A stretch of DNA of 64,000 bases from Sellimonas caecigallum (GTDB lineage: Bacteria > Bacillota > Clostridia > Lachnospirales > Lachnospiraceae): positions 1,674,001 to 1,738,000 of the forward strand of contig NZ_CP173660.1 in NCBI RefSeq assembly GCF_045038405.1, written 5' to 3'. Below the pieces are notes generated by a model that searched no databases, was not told the DNA's origin, and worked only from the letters and a program-made list of their open reading frames with translations. Below, one piece after another: positions 40,522 to 48,803 of this stretch. A program made the translations under genes and the position numbers. Position 1 is the stretch's first letter. Each line of letters begins with the position of its first letter.

Positions 40522-42347
40522 ACTTTTTCGCGACCTCCTTTAAATATTCCAAAACCAAAGTGGTCGCAGCGCAGACAGCGGTTTGCTTCCTGCTTTGCTT
40601 CCGGGCATGTCATACAGTTTTCGATACCATCAAAATCGTGGATTCGTTCACATGCCTCGCGTTCAGTAAGCTCGACACGTCCGCAAGGCATACGGTCATC
40701 CAGATTCGGTTCCGGAATCTCCACATCACATGCGATTTCATGGTGGAATCCAAGATATTCATCAATATTGGCGGCTACAACTTTGGCAGCAGCAATCGCA
40801 CGGATCACAGTAGCAGGACCTGTCGCACAGTCTCCGCCTGCAAATACGCCTGGAATGTTGTTGAATCCTCCGAATTTTTCGGCCATGATCTTGCCGCGCT
40901 CTACAGGAACGCCGGCCTTTTCAAAATGCTCTGTTTCGATATTCTGCCCAATGGCAACGATCAGCGTAGTACATGGAACAAATTCATCCGGGAGTCCAGA
41001 TGGTTTTACGCTGGCACGCCCGCCTTTGATGCTGCTGATCATCTGAGGAGTGACATAGATTCCTTTAATATGTCCGTTTTCGTCTGTCTCAATGCGGGAT
41101 GGCGCTCTCAGAGTGCGGATTTCCACACCTTCGGCTGCTGCGCCCTCAATTTCTGCCGGAAGAGCTGTCATATCAGCGACGCGCCGACGGTACAGAATGC
41201 TTACCTTTTTTGCACCAAGGCGGATAGCAGAACGAACTGCATCCATGGATACATTTCCGCCGCCGATGATGGCCACTTCCTGACCCGTCAGATCAGGGTT
41301 GATTCCTTTTCCGACATCTCTCAGGAAATGGACAGCGGACATGACACCATCTGCATCTTCGCCTTCGATGCCGAGTTTTTTGTCTGTGCTTGCACCGATA
41401 GTGATCAGCACAGCGTCATACTGTGCGCGCAGTTCCTGGATCGTGATGTCTTTTCCGATGCGGAGGCCGTATTTAACTTCCACTCCGGTGGCGAGAATTG
41501 CCTCGATATCCTGGTCGAGACGTTCTTTCGGAAGACGGTAATTTGGGATACCATAACGAAGCATACCGCCAAGTCCAGGCAGCATCTCGTATACGGTTAC
41601 CTGATGACCCATCAGCTGCAGGTAATATGCTGCACTCAGACCGCCCGGACCGCCGCCTACAACGGCAACTTTTTTTCCGGTAGACGGCGCGCAAGGCGGA
41701 GGAGGTACTTTCCCCGCATAGTCGGCTGCCATACGTTTTAATCCGCGGATATTGACAGCGTCATCTACCATATTGCGGCGGCATCTGGCCTCGCAAGGAT
41801 GTTCGCAGATAAATCCGCATGTTGTCGGGAATGGGTTATCCTTTCGGATCAGGCGGATGGCATCCGCATACCTTCCCTCGCGTACAAGGGCGATATATCC
41901 CGGGATATCTACGTGTGCAGGACACAGAGCGACACAAGGAACAGGCTGGTTATATGTACAGGTACAACGTCCGTTTTTGATATGTTCCTCATAATCTTCC
42001 CGATATCCGATCAATCCCTTATACACCATATTAGCGGCTTCGTATCCAATAGCGCAGTCGGCCGTTTCCATAATAGATAAGGCAGTGCGTTCCATCAGAT
42101 CCAGAGTTTCCATTGTCGCCTTTCCGTTGAGAACATCTGTAATAAGATGTTTTAACTGAAGCAGGCCAATACGGCATGGCACACATTTTCCGCATGTCTG
42201 TGCATGACAAAGTTCAAGAAATGCCCGTGAAATATCAACAGGGCAAAGTCCCGGCGGGCTTGCTTCAATTCTACGCTCCAAGTCTTTGTAAAGCCCCTCG
42301 ACGACCAGCTGAGCCTTGCTTGGGGTAGGAAGTTCAAGTCTGCTCAT
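40515..42347 (-). CDS. NuoF C-terminal-like/GltD-like fusion, NAD(P) oxidoreductase partner of the hydrogenase
   Basis: A 610-residue protein. Residues 1-125 resemble the C-terminal [4Fe-4S] domain of NuoF/HydB (CGKCVPCRIGLLQL), without the NuoF flavin domain. Residues 130-200 are the cysteine-rich GltD N-terminal domain (CVALCPAHVDIPGYI, TTCGFICEHPCEARC). Two nucleotide folds follow: FAD at VAVVGGGPGGLSAAYYLQLM and NAD(P) at VAIIGGGNVSMDAVRSA. A C-terminal CxxC...C segment (CMTCPEAKQEANRCLRC) ends the protein. It probably shuttles electrons between NAD(P)H and the hydrogenase. Confidence 0.88.
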   Translation of the reverse strand: MSRLELPTPSKAQLVVEGLYKDLERRIEASPPGLCPVDISRAFLELCHAQTCGKCVPCRIGLLQLKHLITDVLNGKATMETLDLMERTALSIMETADCAIGYEAANMVYKGLIGYREDYEEHIKNGRCTCTYNQPVPCVALCPAHVDIPGYIALVREGRYADAIRLIRKDNPFPTTCGFICEHPCEARCRRNMVDDAVNIRGLKRMAADYAGKVPPPPCAPSTGKKVAVVGGGPGGLSAAYYLQLMGHQVTVYEMLPGLGGMLRYGIPNYRLPKERLDQDIEAILATGVEVKYGLRIGKDITIQELRAQYDAVLITIGASTDKKLGIEGEDADGVMSAVHFLRDVGKGINPDLTGQEVAIIGGGNVSMDAVRSAIRLGAKKVSILYRRRVADMTALPAEIEGAAAEGVEIRTLRAPSRIETDENGHIKGIYVTPQMISSIKGGRASVKPSGLPDEFVPCTTLIVAIGQNIETEHFEKAGVPVERGKIMAEKFGGFNNIPGVFAGGDCATGPATVIRAIAAAKVVAANIDEYLGFHHEIACDVEIPEPNLDDRMPCGRVELTEREACERIHDFDGIENCMTCPEAKQEANRCLRCDHFGFGIFKGGREKVW

Positions 42348-42392
42348 ATTCTTTTCACCTCACAAATGAATTTACGAACTCGTAGTAAACTA

Positions 42393-42421
42393 ATTGTAAC
42401 GCATTCGGACACAATACACAA
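42393..42421 (-). promoter_or_regulatory. Promoter of the hydrogenase operon
   Basis: On the minus strand TTGTGT (42416-42421), a 17-bp spacer and TACAAT (42393-42398) form a fair promoter, about 45 bp upstream of the GltD-like gene. I see no clear Rex box here. The A/T-rich stretch from 42422 to 42548 shows nothing else. Confidence 0.55.
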
Positions 42422-42548
42422 CAAAAGTTAAAAAATAAACGATGAAATTGTCGAGTATGTATAAAGGGGTGGGCAAAAAAACAAGTAGAAAAAGATTCAA
42501 ATACATAGAAAATAATGATAAGTAAAATGATATATCACGATTACTGAT

Positions 42549-42577
42549 TTGCAGAAAGAAGAGAGAAGAGATATAAT
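42549..42577 (+). promoter_or_regulatory. Orphan + strand promoter between hydrogenase operon and TetR gene
   Basis: TTGCAG (42549-42554), a 17-bp spacer and TATAAT (42572-42577) point right, with no gene on that strand before tex. A terminator follows 60 bp downstream. Together they outline a possible small RNA of about 85 bases. Confidence 0.45.
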
Positions 42578-42583
42578 AAAAAC

Positions 42584-42669
42584 ACAAAAGGCAGCGAGCT
42601 GTCAATAATAGACAAAAACCTTCTAAAATGCAAAAGCCTTTCAGCGTTCGCTCACTGAAAGGTTTTTTC
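42584..42669 (+). ncRNA. Candidate small RNA
   Basis: The stretch between the orphan promoter and the terminator would give a transcript of about 85 bases: an unstructured A-rich body and a terminal hairpin with a T run. It has no convincing open reading frame. The hairpin alone could simply be the terminator of the TetR gene on the other strand, in which case the promoter match would be chance. This is a hypothesis only. Confidence 0.3.
42637..42668. terminator. Hairpin terminator, usable in both directions
   Basis: CCTTTCAG (42637-42644) and CTGAAAGG (42655-42662) form an 8-bp stem with a 10-base loop. Six Ts follow on the + strand, and four As on the left give a shorter T tract for the minus strand, where the TetR gene ends at 42693. 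Confidence 0.85.
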
Positions 42670-42692
42670 ATGTCTTCATTAATTAAGATATA

Positions 42693-43307
42693 TTATTGGA
42701 TGACACTGTCCAGGTATTTTCCAAGAGAACGCTCCATATTTCCGGCAAAATCTGTTTTTCCGTTTCTTAAACACCATTCAAACACATTTCCGATGACAAG
42801 CATACGGATATCGGTCGAGATTTCTTCCAGTGTAAGAGAGATCTTTATTGTTCCAGCTTTTAATGCTTTTTCGAGGTAAGTAGTTACGGTTACGATCGGA
42901 TAAGGGCGTTTTGTACGGCTTACCGGATTCAGAGCCTGGTTTTTTGGAGTGTAGTAGTTCGCCATAAATGGGACCCCGAGCTCTTCACAGTATTTAACAT
43001 AGTTGAGATAAACAAGAATCACGGTGCGTTTTGCATCATCTGCATTTTGGGGTATTTCAGAATAATCAGTGGAAACAGAAGGCTGCTCTTCTATATAGTA
43101 AGAAAGAAGATCGTCTTTCGTTTTAAAATGATGGTAAAAACTTCCATTTGAGACACCGGCTTCTTCGCAGATATTTTTGATGGAAAGTGCATCATATCCT
43201 TTTTTTTTCAAAATTTCTTTTGCAGCGCGGAAAATACGTTCTTTCGTTTCCTGAGACTTTTGCTGTTGTTTGGACAGTTTCTGCTGTGTGTGTTCAGACA
43301 TTTCCAT
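42693..43307 (-). CDS. TetR-family transcriptional regulator
   Basis: A 204-residue repressor. The helix-turn-helix lies at about residues 20-68 (ERIFRAAKEILKKKGYDALS, then GVSNGSFYHHFKTKDDLLSY). The C-terminal ligand domain has no recognisable relatives, so the ligand is unknown. It is divergent from tex, and a 24-bp inverted repeat sits between their promoters. The start could also be the ATG at 43301, which is better spaced from GGAGGG. Confidence 0.9.
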   Translation of the reverse strand: MEMSEHTQQKLSKQQQKSQETKERIFRAAKEILKKKGYDALSIKNICEEAGVSNGSFYHHFKTKDDLLSYYIEEQPSVSTDYSEIPQNADDAKRTVILVYLNYVKYCEELGVPFMANYYTPKNQALNPVSRTKRPYPIVTVTTYLEKALKAGTIKISLTLEEISTDIRMLVIGNVFEWCLRNGKTDFAGNMERSLGKYLDSVIQ

Positions 43308-43327
43308 ACACCCTCCTTTTTCAAAAA

Positions 43328-43356
43328 ACTATAACACAGAAAAACAAGGATTTCAA
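43328..43356 (-). promoter_or_regulatory. Promoter of the TetR gene
   Basis: On the minus strand TTGAAA (43351-43356), a 17-bp spacer and TATAGT (43328-43333). It lies next to the inverted repeat at 43359-43382, so a protein bound there would block it. Confidence 0.6.
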
Positions 43357-43358
43357 GA

Positions 43359-43382
43359 AAAAACAGAGCAAACTCTGTTTTT
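43359..43382. promoter_or_regulatory. Inverted repeat, candidate TetR operator
   Basis: AAAAACAGAG and CTCTGTTTTT are perfect complements separated by CAAA. The repeat lies between the -35 boxes of the divergent TetR and tex promoters, the classical place for a TetR-type operator. There is no gene end nearby that would need a terminator. Confidence 0.6.
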
Positions 43383-43388
43383 CGTTGA

Positions 43389-43417
43389 TTGCACGGATAC
43401 TGCCTATCGATTATAAT
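43389..43417 (+). promoter_or_regulatory. Promoter of tex
   Basis: TTGCAC (43389-43394), a 17-bp spacer and TATAAT (43412-43417), 34 bp upstream of the tex start codon. The -35 box lies 6 bp from the inverted repeat. Confidence 0.6.
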
Positions 43418-43451
43418 AAGACAAGAAGTTACCGAGGAAAGGAAATGCAAG

Positions 43452-45608
43452 ATGGATATCATACAAAAAATTACAGACGAACTGCAGGTAAAAAAATGGC
43501 AGGTAGATGCTGCTGTAAAACTGATCGATGAAGGCAACACGATACCGTTTATTGCGAGATACAGAAAAGAAGCGACAGGAACGTTAAACGATGAACAGCT
43601 GAGAAAGCTTAGCGAGCGACTTGTCTATCTTAGAAATCTGGAAGAGAAGAAAGCGCAGGTTATCGCAAGCATAGAAGAACAAGGCAAGATGACCGAAGAA
43701 TTGAAAGCACAGATTCTGGCGGCACAGACACAGGTGCTGGTAGATGATCTGTACCGTCCATACAGACCAAAGAGGAGGACAAGGGCTACCATTGCCAAAG
43801 AAAAGGGACTGGAGCCTCTCGCATCCATTTTGATGCTTCAGAAATTGAGAGAGCCGGCCGAGAAAGCGGCGGAAGTCTATGTTTCGGATGAAAAAGGGGT
43901 TGGGTCTGCGAAGGAAGCTTTGGATGGAGCCAAGGACATTATTGCGGAGATGATTTCCGACGAGGCGGACTACCGAACTCACATCCGAAATCTGACATAC
44001 AAAAAAGGAAAAGTGATCTCTGCCGCAAAGGATGAAAAGCAGGAATCCGTATACGAAATGTACTATGAGTTTGAGGAACCGGTCTCAAAACTTGCAGGCC
44101 ACAGAATTCTTGCACTGAACAGAGGGGAAAAAGAAAAGTTTTTGACAGTAAAGATAGAAGCTCCGGAAGAAGAAATCATCCGGTATCTGGAGAAAAAAAT
44201 ACTTCGCGGGGAGAACGAGTTTATAAATCCTCTTTTAAAGGAGACTATTGCAGATAGTTATGGAAGGCTGATCGCTCCGGCCATCGAGCGGGAGATCCGG
44301 AATGAACTGACGGAGAAGGCGGAAGACGGAGCTATACAGGTGTTTGGGAAAAATCTTACACAGCTTCTCATGCAGCCGCCTATAGCCGGGCATGTCGTTC
44401 TTGGATGGGATCCGGCATTTCGAACGGGATGTAAGCTTGCGGTGGTAGATCCTACCGGAAAAGTGCTTGGGACGACCGTCATCTATCCGACGGCTCCGAC
44501 GACACCGGCTAAGATCAAGGCGTCAAAAGATCTTCTGAAAAAGATCATCCCGAAATACCATATTACGCTGATTTCCCTTGGAAACGGAACCGCATCCAGA
44601 GAGTCAGAACAGTTCATAGTGGAACTTCTGAAGGAAATACCGGAAGAGCATGTCCAGTACGTCATTGTAAATGAAGCCGGCGCATCTGTATATTCCGCAA
44701 GTAAACTGGCGGCTGAGGAGTTTCCGAAATTTGATGTAGGTCAAAGAAGTGCCGCTTCCATTGCAAGAAGACTTCAGGATCCGCTGGCCGAACTTGTAAA
44801 GATCGATCCGAAATCCATCGGTGTGGGACAATACCAGCATGATATGAATCAGAAGAAGCTGAGCGAAGCTCTTTCCGGCGTCGTGGAGGACTGCGTAAAC
44901 AGGGTGGGAGTTGACCTGAATACAGCCTCTGCACCGCTTCTTTCCTACATATCCGGAATTTCGGCTTCCATTGCAAAGAACATTGTTGCATACCGCGAAG
45001 AAAATGGCCGCTTTACCAACAGAAGACAGCTTTTGAAAGTGCCGAAACTGGGGCCGAAAGCTTTTGAGCAATGTGCCGGATTTATGAGGATCCAGGGAGG
45101 AGACGATCCACTGGATGCCACAAGCGTTCATCCGGAATCTTATGAGGTGGCTAAAAAGCTGTTGAAGAGCCAGGGGTTTGCACCGGAAGATCTCAAGACA
45201 GGGAAACTTACCGCTCTTTCCGGGCACATCACGGATTACAAGAAAATGGCGCAGGAGCTCGGCACAGGGGAGATCACGCTGCGGGATATCGTAAATGAGC
45301 TGGAAAAACCGGGAAGAGACCCGAGAGAGGAAATGCCAAAACCAATCCTAAGGACGGACGTTTTGGAAATGAAAGATCTCAAAGAAGGGATGGTACTAAA
45401 AGGAACCGTTCGAAACGTCATTGATTTCGGCGTTTTTGTGGACATTGGCGTGCATCAGGATGGGCTTGTTCACATCTCAGAGATAACAGATAAGAAGTTT
45501 ATCAAACATCCTCTGGAGGCAGTAAGTGTGGGGGATATTGTGGATGTGAAAGTTTTGAGTGTGGATATGAAAAGAAAGCGGATACAGCTTACCATGAAAG
45601 GTATCTGA
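43452..45608 (+). CDS. tex: Tex-family RNA-binding protein
   Basis: A 718-residue protein of the Tex family, a transcription accessory and RNA-binding factor related to Spt6. The N-terminal helical region starts MDIIQKITDELQVKKWQVDA, the YqgF-like domain shows GHVVLGWDPAFRTGCKLAVV (about residue 310), a helix-hairpin-helix tandem follows (SGISASIAKNIVAYREENGR), and the S1 domain is at the end (LKGTVRNVIDFGVFVDIGVH, about residues 640-715). I chose the ATG at 43452, after GAGGAAAGGA. Confidence 0.95.
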   Translation: MDIIQKITDELQVKKWQVDAAVKLIDEGNTIPFIARYRKEATGTLNDEQLRKLSERLVYLRNLEEKKAQVIASIEEQGKMTEELKAQILAAQTQVLVDDLYRPYRPKRRTRATIAKEKGLEPLASILMLQKLREPAEKAAEVYVSDEKGVGSAKEALDGAKDIIAEMISDEADYRTHIRNLTYKKGKVISAAKDEKQESVYEMYYEFEEPVSKLAGHRILALNRGEKEKFLTVKIEAPEEEIIRYLEKKILRGENEFINPLLKETIADSYGRLIAPAIEREIRNELTEKAEDGAIQVFGKNLTQLLMQPPIAGHVVLGWDPAFRTGCKLAVVDPTGKVLGTTVIYPTAPTTPAKIKASKDLLKKIIPKYHITLISLGNGTASRESEQFIVELLKEIPEEHVQYVIVNEAGASVYSASKLAAEEFPKFDVGQRSAASIARRLQDPLAELVKIDPKSIGVGQYQHDMNQKKLSEALSGVVEDCVNRVGVDLNTASAPLLSYISGISASIAKNIVAYREENGRFTNRRQLLKVPKLGPKAFEQCAGFMRIQGGDDPLDATSVHPESYEVAKKLLKSQGFAPEDLKTGKLTALSGHITDYKKMAQELGTGEITLRDIVNELEKPGRDPREEMPKPILRTDVLEMKDLKEGMVLKGTVRNVIDFGVFVDIGVHQDGLVHISEITDKKFIKHPLEAVSVGDIVDVKVLSVDMKRKRIQLTMKGI

Positions 45609-45630
45609 GAAGTGAATTTTAGAAAAGGTC

Positions 45631-45659
45631 TTGAAAATATGAACAGCTGGTTTTATAAT
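45631..45659 (+). promoter_or_regulatory. Promoter of the FMN riboswitch-ribU unit
   Basis: TTGAAA (45631-45636), a 17-bp spacer and TATAAT (45654-45659). It lies about 17 bp upstream of the riboswitch. Confidence 0.75.
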
Positions 45660-45675
45660 AGAAGGCAGGAAAAAA

Positions 45676-45790
45676 TTCTTCGGGGTAGGGTGTAAGTCCC
45701 AACCGGCGGTAAAAGTCCGCGACCCGCTTCGGCGGCTGATCCGGTGTGATTCCGGAACCGACAGTACAGTCTGGATGAGAGAAGAAAATA
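45676..45790 (+). ncRNA. FMN riboswitch (RFN element)
   Basis: The conserved RFN features are present in order: a 5' arm TCTTCGGGGTAGGGTG, then AAGTCCCAACCGGCGGTAAA, AGTCCGCGACCCGC, CCGGTGTGATTCCGGAACCG and ACAGTACAGTCTGGATGAGA with the closing GAAGA. This aptamer binds FMN. It precedes a terminator hairpin and ribU, so high FMN should end transcription early. Confidence 0.95.
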
Positions 45791-45826
45791 TGTGAAAGAA
45801 GGACGAAAGTGTCTTAATGTTTACAG

Positions 45827-45857
45827 CCCCGGATATGTTTTGTATCCGGGGTCTTTT
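45827..45857 (+). terminator. Riboswitch-controlled terminator before ribU
   Basis: CCCCGGATA (45827-45835) and TATCCGGGG (45843-45851) form a 9-bp stem followed by TCTTTT. It lies between the FMN aptamer and the ribU start and is the likely expression platform. Confidence 0.85.
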
Positions 45858-45930
45858 GCATGTTTCCCATTCCCTTGCAGGGAGAGAAGAGTTTCTTTTC
45901 CAAGAAAGCAATAAAAGGAGAGAAGAAACA

Positions 45931-46578
45931 ATGGACAACACAAGTATGAATGGCACAAGAAATGAAGGAGTCAAAAGAAACAACACTGTAAAAGTAAAGT
46001 TTATGGTCGTATCGGCCATGTTGGGGGCGGTATCGGTCATACTGATGCTGTTTGAGTTCCCGCTTCCGTTCGCGCCGGGTTTTTATAAGCTGGACATAAG
46101 CGAAGTGCCGGTGCTGATCGGGACGTTTGCTATGGGGCCGTTGGCGGGTGCGGTAACGGAGCTTATCAAGATCCTTCTGAATTTTGTCATCAACGGAACA
46201 ACGACAGGTGGAGTGGGTGAGTTTGCCAACTTTTTGATCGGATGCAGTTTCTGTGTTCCGGCCGGAATCATCTATCAGAGGATGCGGACGAAAAAGGGGG
46301 CGTGCATCGCGCTGGCTTCAGGGACAGTGATCATGACGGTGATCGGCTGTGTGATCAATGCATATATCCTTCTCCCGACTTACGCGGCAGTCTTCGGAAT
46401 GCCGATAGACTCCCTGATTGCTATGGGAAGCGCAGTAAATCCGGCGATTGACGGGATTTGGACATTTATCCTTTTGGCAGTGATGCCGTTCAATCTTCTG
46501 AAAGGAGTAATTGTCTCTGTAATCCTTCTTCTGGTGTATAAGAAGATCAGCCCTATCCTTCACAAAAAGATTGGCTAG
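45931..46578 (+). CDS. ribU: Riboflavin ECF transporter, substrate-binding S component
   Basis: A 215-residue membrane protein with five or six hydrophobic segments, preceded by an FMN riboswitch. It has the ECF S-component features: FEFPLPFAPGFYKLDISEVP near residue 40 and the Ala-rich MGPLAGAVTELIKILL. It captures riboflavin and passes it to the shared EcfA-EcfA'-EcfT module, which is not in the window. I chose the ATG at 45931 after AAAAGGAGAG; the frame upstream overlaps the terminator. Confidence 0.93.
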   Translation: MDNTSMNGTRNEGVKRNNTVKVKFMVVSAMLGAVSVILMLFEFPLPFAPGFYKLDISEVPVLIGTFAMGPLAGAVTELIKILLNFVINGTTTGGVGEFANFLIGCSFCVPAGIIYQRMRTKKGACIALASGTVIMTVIGCVINAYILLPTYAAVFGMPIDSLIAMGSAVNPAIDGIWTFILLAVMPFNLLKGVIVSVILLLVYKKISPILHKKIG

Positions 46579-46585
46579 AAAAAAG

Positions 46586-46622
46586 CAGGCCTTCGGCGTC
46601 TTTTCCAGATGCCGGAGGCCTG
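46586..46622. terminator. Hairpin after ribU
   Basis: CAGGCCTTCGGC (46586-46597) and GCCGGAGGCCTG (46611-46622) pair over 12 bases with one wobble. The T run on the right is poor (TTCTGGTC), but on the left there are six As. It is the probable ribU terminator, of uncertain strength. Confidence 0.6.
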
Positions 46623-46653
46623 TTCTGGTCTGCCTATTATTTCAAACTGTGTA

Positions 46654-46682
46654 TTGTAACAATTCCCAGGATGCGTTATAAT
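46654..46682 (+). promoter_or_regulatory. Promoter of the YcxB-like gene unit
   Basis: TTGTAA (46654-46659), a 17-bp spacer and TATAAT (46677-46682). It may drive the YcxB-like gene and the whole tsaE-ispD series behind it. Confidence 0.7.
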
Positions 46683-46718
46683 TTCAATATTCGGAAAGAT
46701 GGAGGTATAGATTGAAAA

Positions 46719-47258
46719 ATGAAAGTTGGATTTGAAGTAAAGATGAGTAAAGAGATTCTCTTTGAATTTCTGATCTATCATACTTATCGGGGAATAAAAG
46801 GAATTCTGCTTCTTGCAGTTGGGGTTATCTGTTGGATTGCAGCCATTGTAAGCTTTATCCTCGGACAGACAACGTGGGGCTTGGTTCTTGTATTTATCTT
46901 CGTATTCTGTCTTCTGATCATCCCGATCATTTTGTGGTTTAGTGCAAGAGAGCAGATGCAGATGAGCAGCGTTTATCGGATGCCGATACAGTATAGTCTT
47001 GAAAAAGATGGTCTGGAAGTAGTAAGCGGCGAAAAGAAGAAACTGTTCTCCTGGAAAGATATGAGCAATGTTTTGATCACACCAAATCTGATCGTTTTGT
47101 ACAGAGGATCGCAGACAGCATTTATTTTCCCGAAGGAAGACATCGGTATCCAGAAAGATTCTTTTATGAAAATCGTGACGAATGTACTCGGGGAACAAAG
47201 AATTGAAGATGCTTCAAAAAGGATTTTGCCATTTCGCTTTTCCAGAAAAAATAAGTAG
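46719..47258 (+). CDS. YcxB-like membrane protein
   Basis: A 179-residue protein with two membrane segments close together (about residues 27-48 and 52-72). The C-terminal half (IQYSLEKDGLEVVSGEKKKL, then FSWKDMSNVLITPNLIVLYR) resembles the YcxB/PH-like domain found in small Firmicutes proteins of unknown function. The ATG is 13 bp after GGAGG, a long spacing. It is followed by tsaE after 12 bp, so it may be in that operon. Confidence 0.72.
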   Translation: MKVGFEVKMSKEILFEFLIYHTYRGIKGILLLAVGVICWIAAIVSFILGQTTWGLVLVFIFVFCLLIIPIILWFSAREQMQMSSVYRMPIQYSLEKDGLEVVSGEKKKLFSWKDMSNVLITPNLIVLYRGSQTAFIFPKEDIGIQKDSFMKIVTNVLGEQRIEDASKRILPFRFSRKNK

Positions 47259-47270
47259 GAAGGAGACAGT

Positions 47271-47702
47271 ATGGTAAAGGAAACCTTGTCTGAAAAAGAA
47301 ACATATGAACTTGGGGAAATGCTCGGTAAATCTGCCAAACAAGGCGATGTTTTCACGTTGGAAGGAGACCTTGGCGTTGGAAAGACCGTGTTTACGAAAG
47401 GGTTGGCAAAAGGGCTTGGAGTCAAAGAAGATGTGAGCAGCCCGACGTTTACGATTGTCCAGGAATACGAGGATGGACGGCTGCCGTTTTACCATTTTGA
47501 CGTATATCGGATCGGAGACATTGAAGAGATGGATGAGATCGGATATGAGGATTATATTTACGGGGATGGCGTGTGTCTGATCGAGTGGGCCAATCTGATA
47601 GAAGAAATCCTGCCAAAGAAGAGAACGGAAGTACGGATCGAGAAAGATCTGGATAAAGGGTTTGATTACAGGAAAATCACGATAAATAAATTGGAGGAAT
47701 AG
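47271..47702 (+). CDS. tsaE: tRNA t6A synthesis ATPase TsaE
   Basis: A 143-residue P-loop ATPase, with Walker A GDLGVGKTVFTKGLA (about residues 32-46), the conserved SSPTFTIVQEY and FHFDVYRIGD-type segment, and the C-terminal LIEWANLIEEILP. With TsaB and TsaD it makes N6-threonylcarbamoyladenosine on ANN-decoding tRNAs. TsaE, B and D are all within 5 kb, but trpS lies between tsaE and tsaB. TsaC/TsaC2 is not here. Confidence 0.95.
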   Translation: MVKETLSEKETYELGEMLGKSAKQGDVFTLEGDLGVGKTVFTKGLAKGLGVKEDVSSPTFTIVQEYEDGRLPFYHFDVYRIGDIEEMDEIGYEDYIYGDGVCLIEWANLIEEILPKKRTEVRIEKDLDKGFDYRKITINKLEE

Positions 47703-47704
47703 AC

Positions 47705-48787
47705 ATGTCAAAAATTATTTTAACAGGCGACAGACCGACAGGACGGCTGCACGTAGGGCATTATGTCGGTTCGCTGAAGAGGAGAGTAGAGCTTCAGAAT
47801 TCTGGGGAATACGATGATATTTTTATCATGATCGCGGATGCGCAGGCGCTGACAGACAATGCAGACAATCCGGAAAAGGTACGGCAGAATATCATAGAGG
47901 TCGCGCTGGATTATCTGGCGTGCGGTCTTGATCCGGAAAAATCCACACTGCTGATCCAGTCTCAGATACCTGAATTGTGCGAGCTTTCTTTTTACTATAT
48001 GAATCTGGTCACAGTTTCCAGACTCCAGAGAAATCCTACCGTGAAATCGGAAATCCAGATGAGAAATTTCGAGGCAAGTATTCCGGTTGGATTTTTTACC
48101 TACCCGATCAGCCAGGCGGCAGATATCACTGCATTTAAGGCTACAACGGTCCCGGTAGGGGAAGATCAGCTCCCGATGCTGGAACAGACAAAGGAGATCG
48201 TACGGAAATTTAATTCCGTGTACGGGGACACACTTGTAGAACCAGAGATCCTTCTGCCGAAAAATCAGGCATGTCTAAGGCTCCCTGGAACGGATGGAAA
48301 GGCGAAGATGAGCAAATCACTGAATAACTGTATTTATCTTTCCGACAGTGCGGATGAAGTAAAGAAGAAGGTTATGAGCATGTTTACGGATCCGAATCAT
48401 CTGAAAGTGTCTGATCCTGGACGGGTGGAAGGAAATCCGGTGTTTACTTATCTCGATGCATTCTGTCAGGAACATCATTTTGAGGAATTCCTCCCGGAAT
48501 ATGCAAACCTCGACGAACTGAAAGCGCACTATACAAGAGGCGGACTTGGAGATGTGAAAGTAAAACGCTTCCTGAACGAAGTGATCCAGCAAGAATTGGA
48601 ACCGATCCGTACAAGAAGAAAAGAGTTTGCAAAAGATATTCCGGCCATCTATGACATCCTCAGAAAGGGAAGCGAGAAGGCTGAGGAAGTGGCAGCCAGA
48701 ACACTGGCGGAAGTAAAGGCTTCCATGAAGATCAATTATTTTGACGATGAAGAACTGATCCGTTCTCAGTCAGAGCGGTTTAGATAA
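47705..48787 (+). CDS. trpS: Tryptophanyl-tRNA synthetase
   Basis: A 360-residue class I synthetase. The HIGH-like motif is RPTGRLHVGHYVGSL near residue 10 and the KMSKS loop is GKAKMSKSLNN near residue 200. The start follows GGAGGAATAG two bases after the tsaE stop. No T-box lies in front of it, so its expression follows the operon. Its presence in the middle of a t6A cluster is unusual. Confidence 0.96.
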   Translation: MSKIILTGDRPTGRLHVGHYVGSLKRRVELQNSGEYDDIFIMIADAQALTDNADNPEKVRQNIIEVALDYLACGLDPEKSTLLIQSQIPELCELSFYYMNLVTVSRLQRNPTVKSEIQMRNFEASIPVGFFTYPISQAADITAFKATTVPVGEDQLPMLEQTKEIVRKFNSVYGDTLVEPEILLPKNQACLRLPGTDGKAKMSKSLNNCIYLSDSADEVKKKVMSMFTDPNHLKVSDPGRVEGNPVFTYLDAFCQEHHFEEFLPEYANLDELKAHYTRGGLGDVKVKRFLNEVIQQELEPIRTRRKEFAKDIPAIYDILRKGSEKAEEVAARTLAEVKASMKINYFDDEELIRSQSERFR

Positions 48788-48803
48788 GAGAGGGACGAAG
48801 AAG

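Noticed and set aside
46575..47198. A 207-residue minus-strand frame opposite the YcxB-like gene.
   Set aside because: It has no recognisable domain, and the + strand product has membrane segments, a promoter and a family resemblance.
47600..47704. A T-box or trp-type riboswitch before trpS.
   Set aside because: Only two bases separate tsaE and trpS, and no T-box sequence occurs upstream in the unit.
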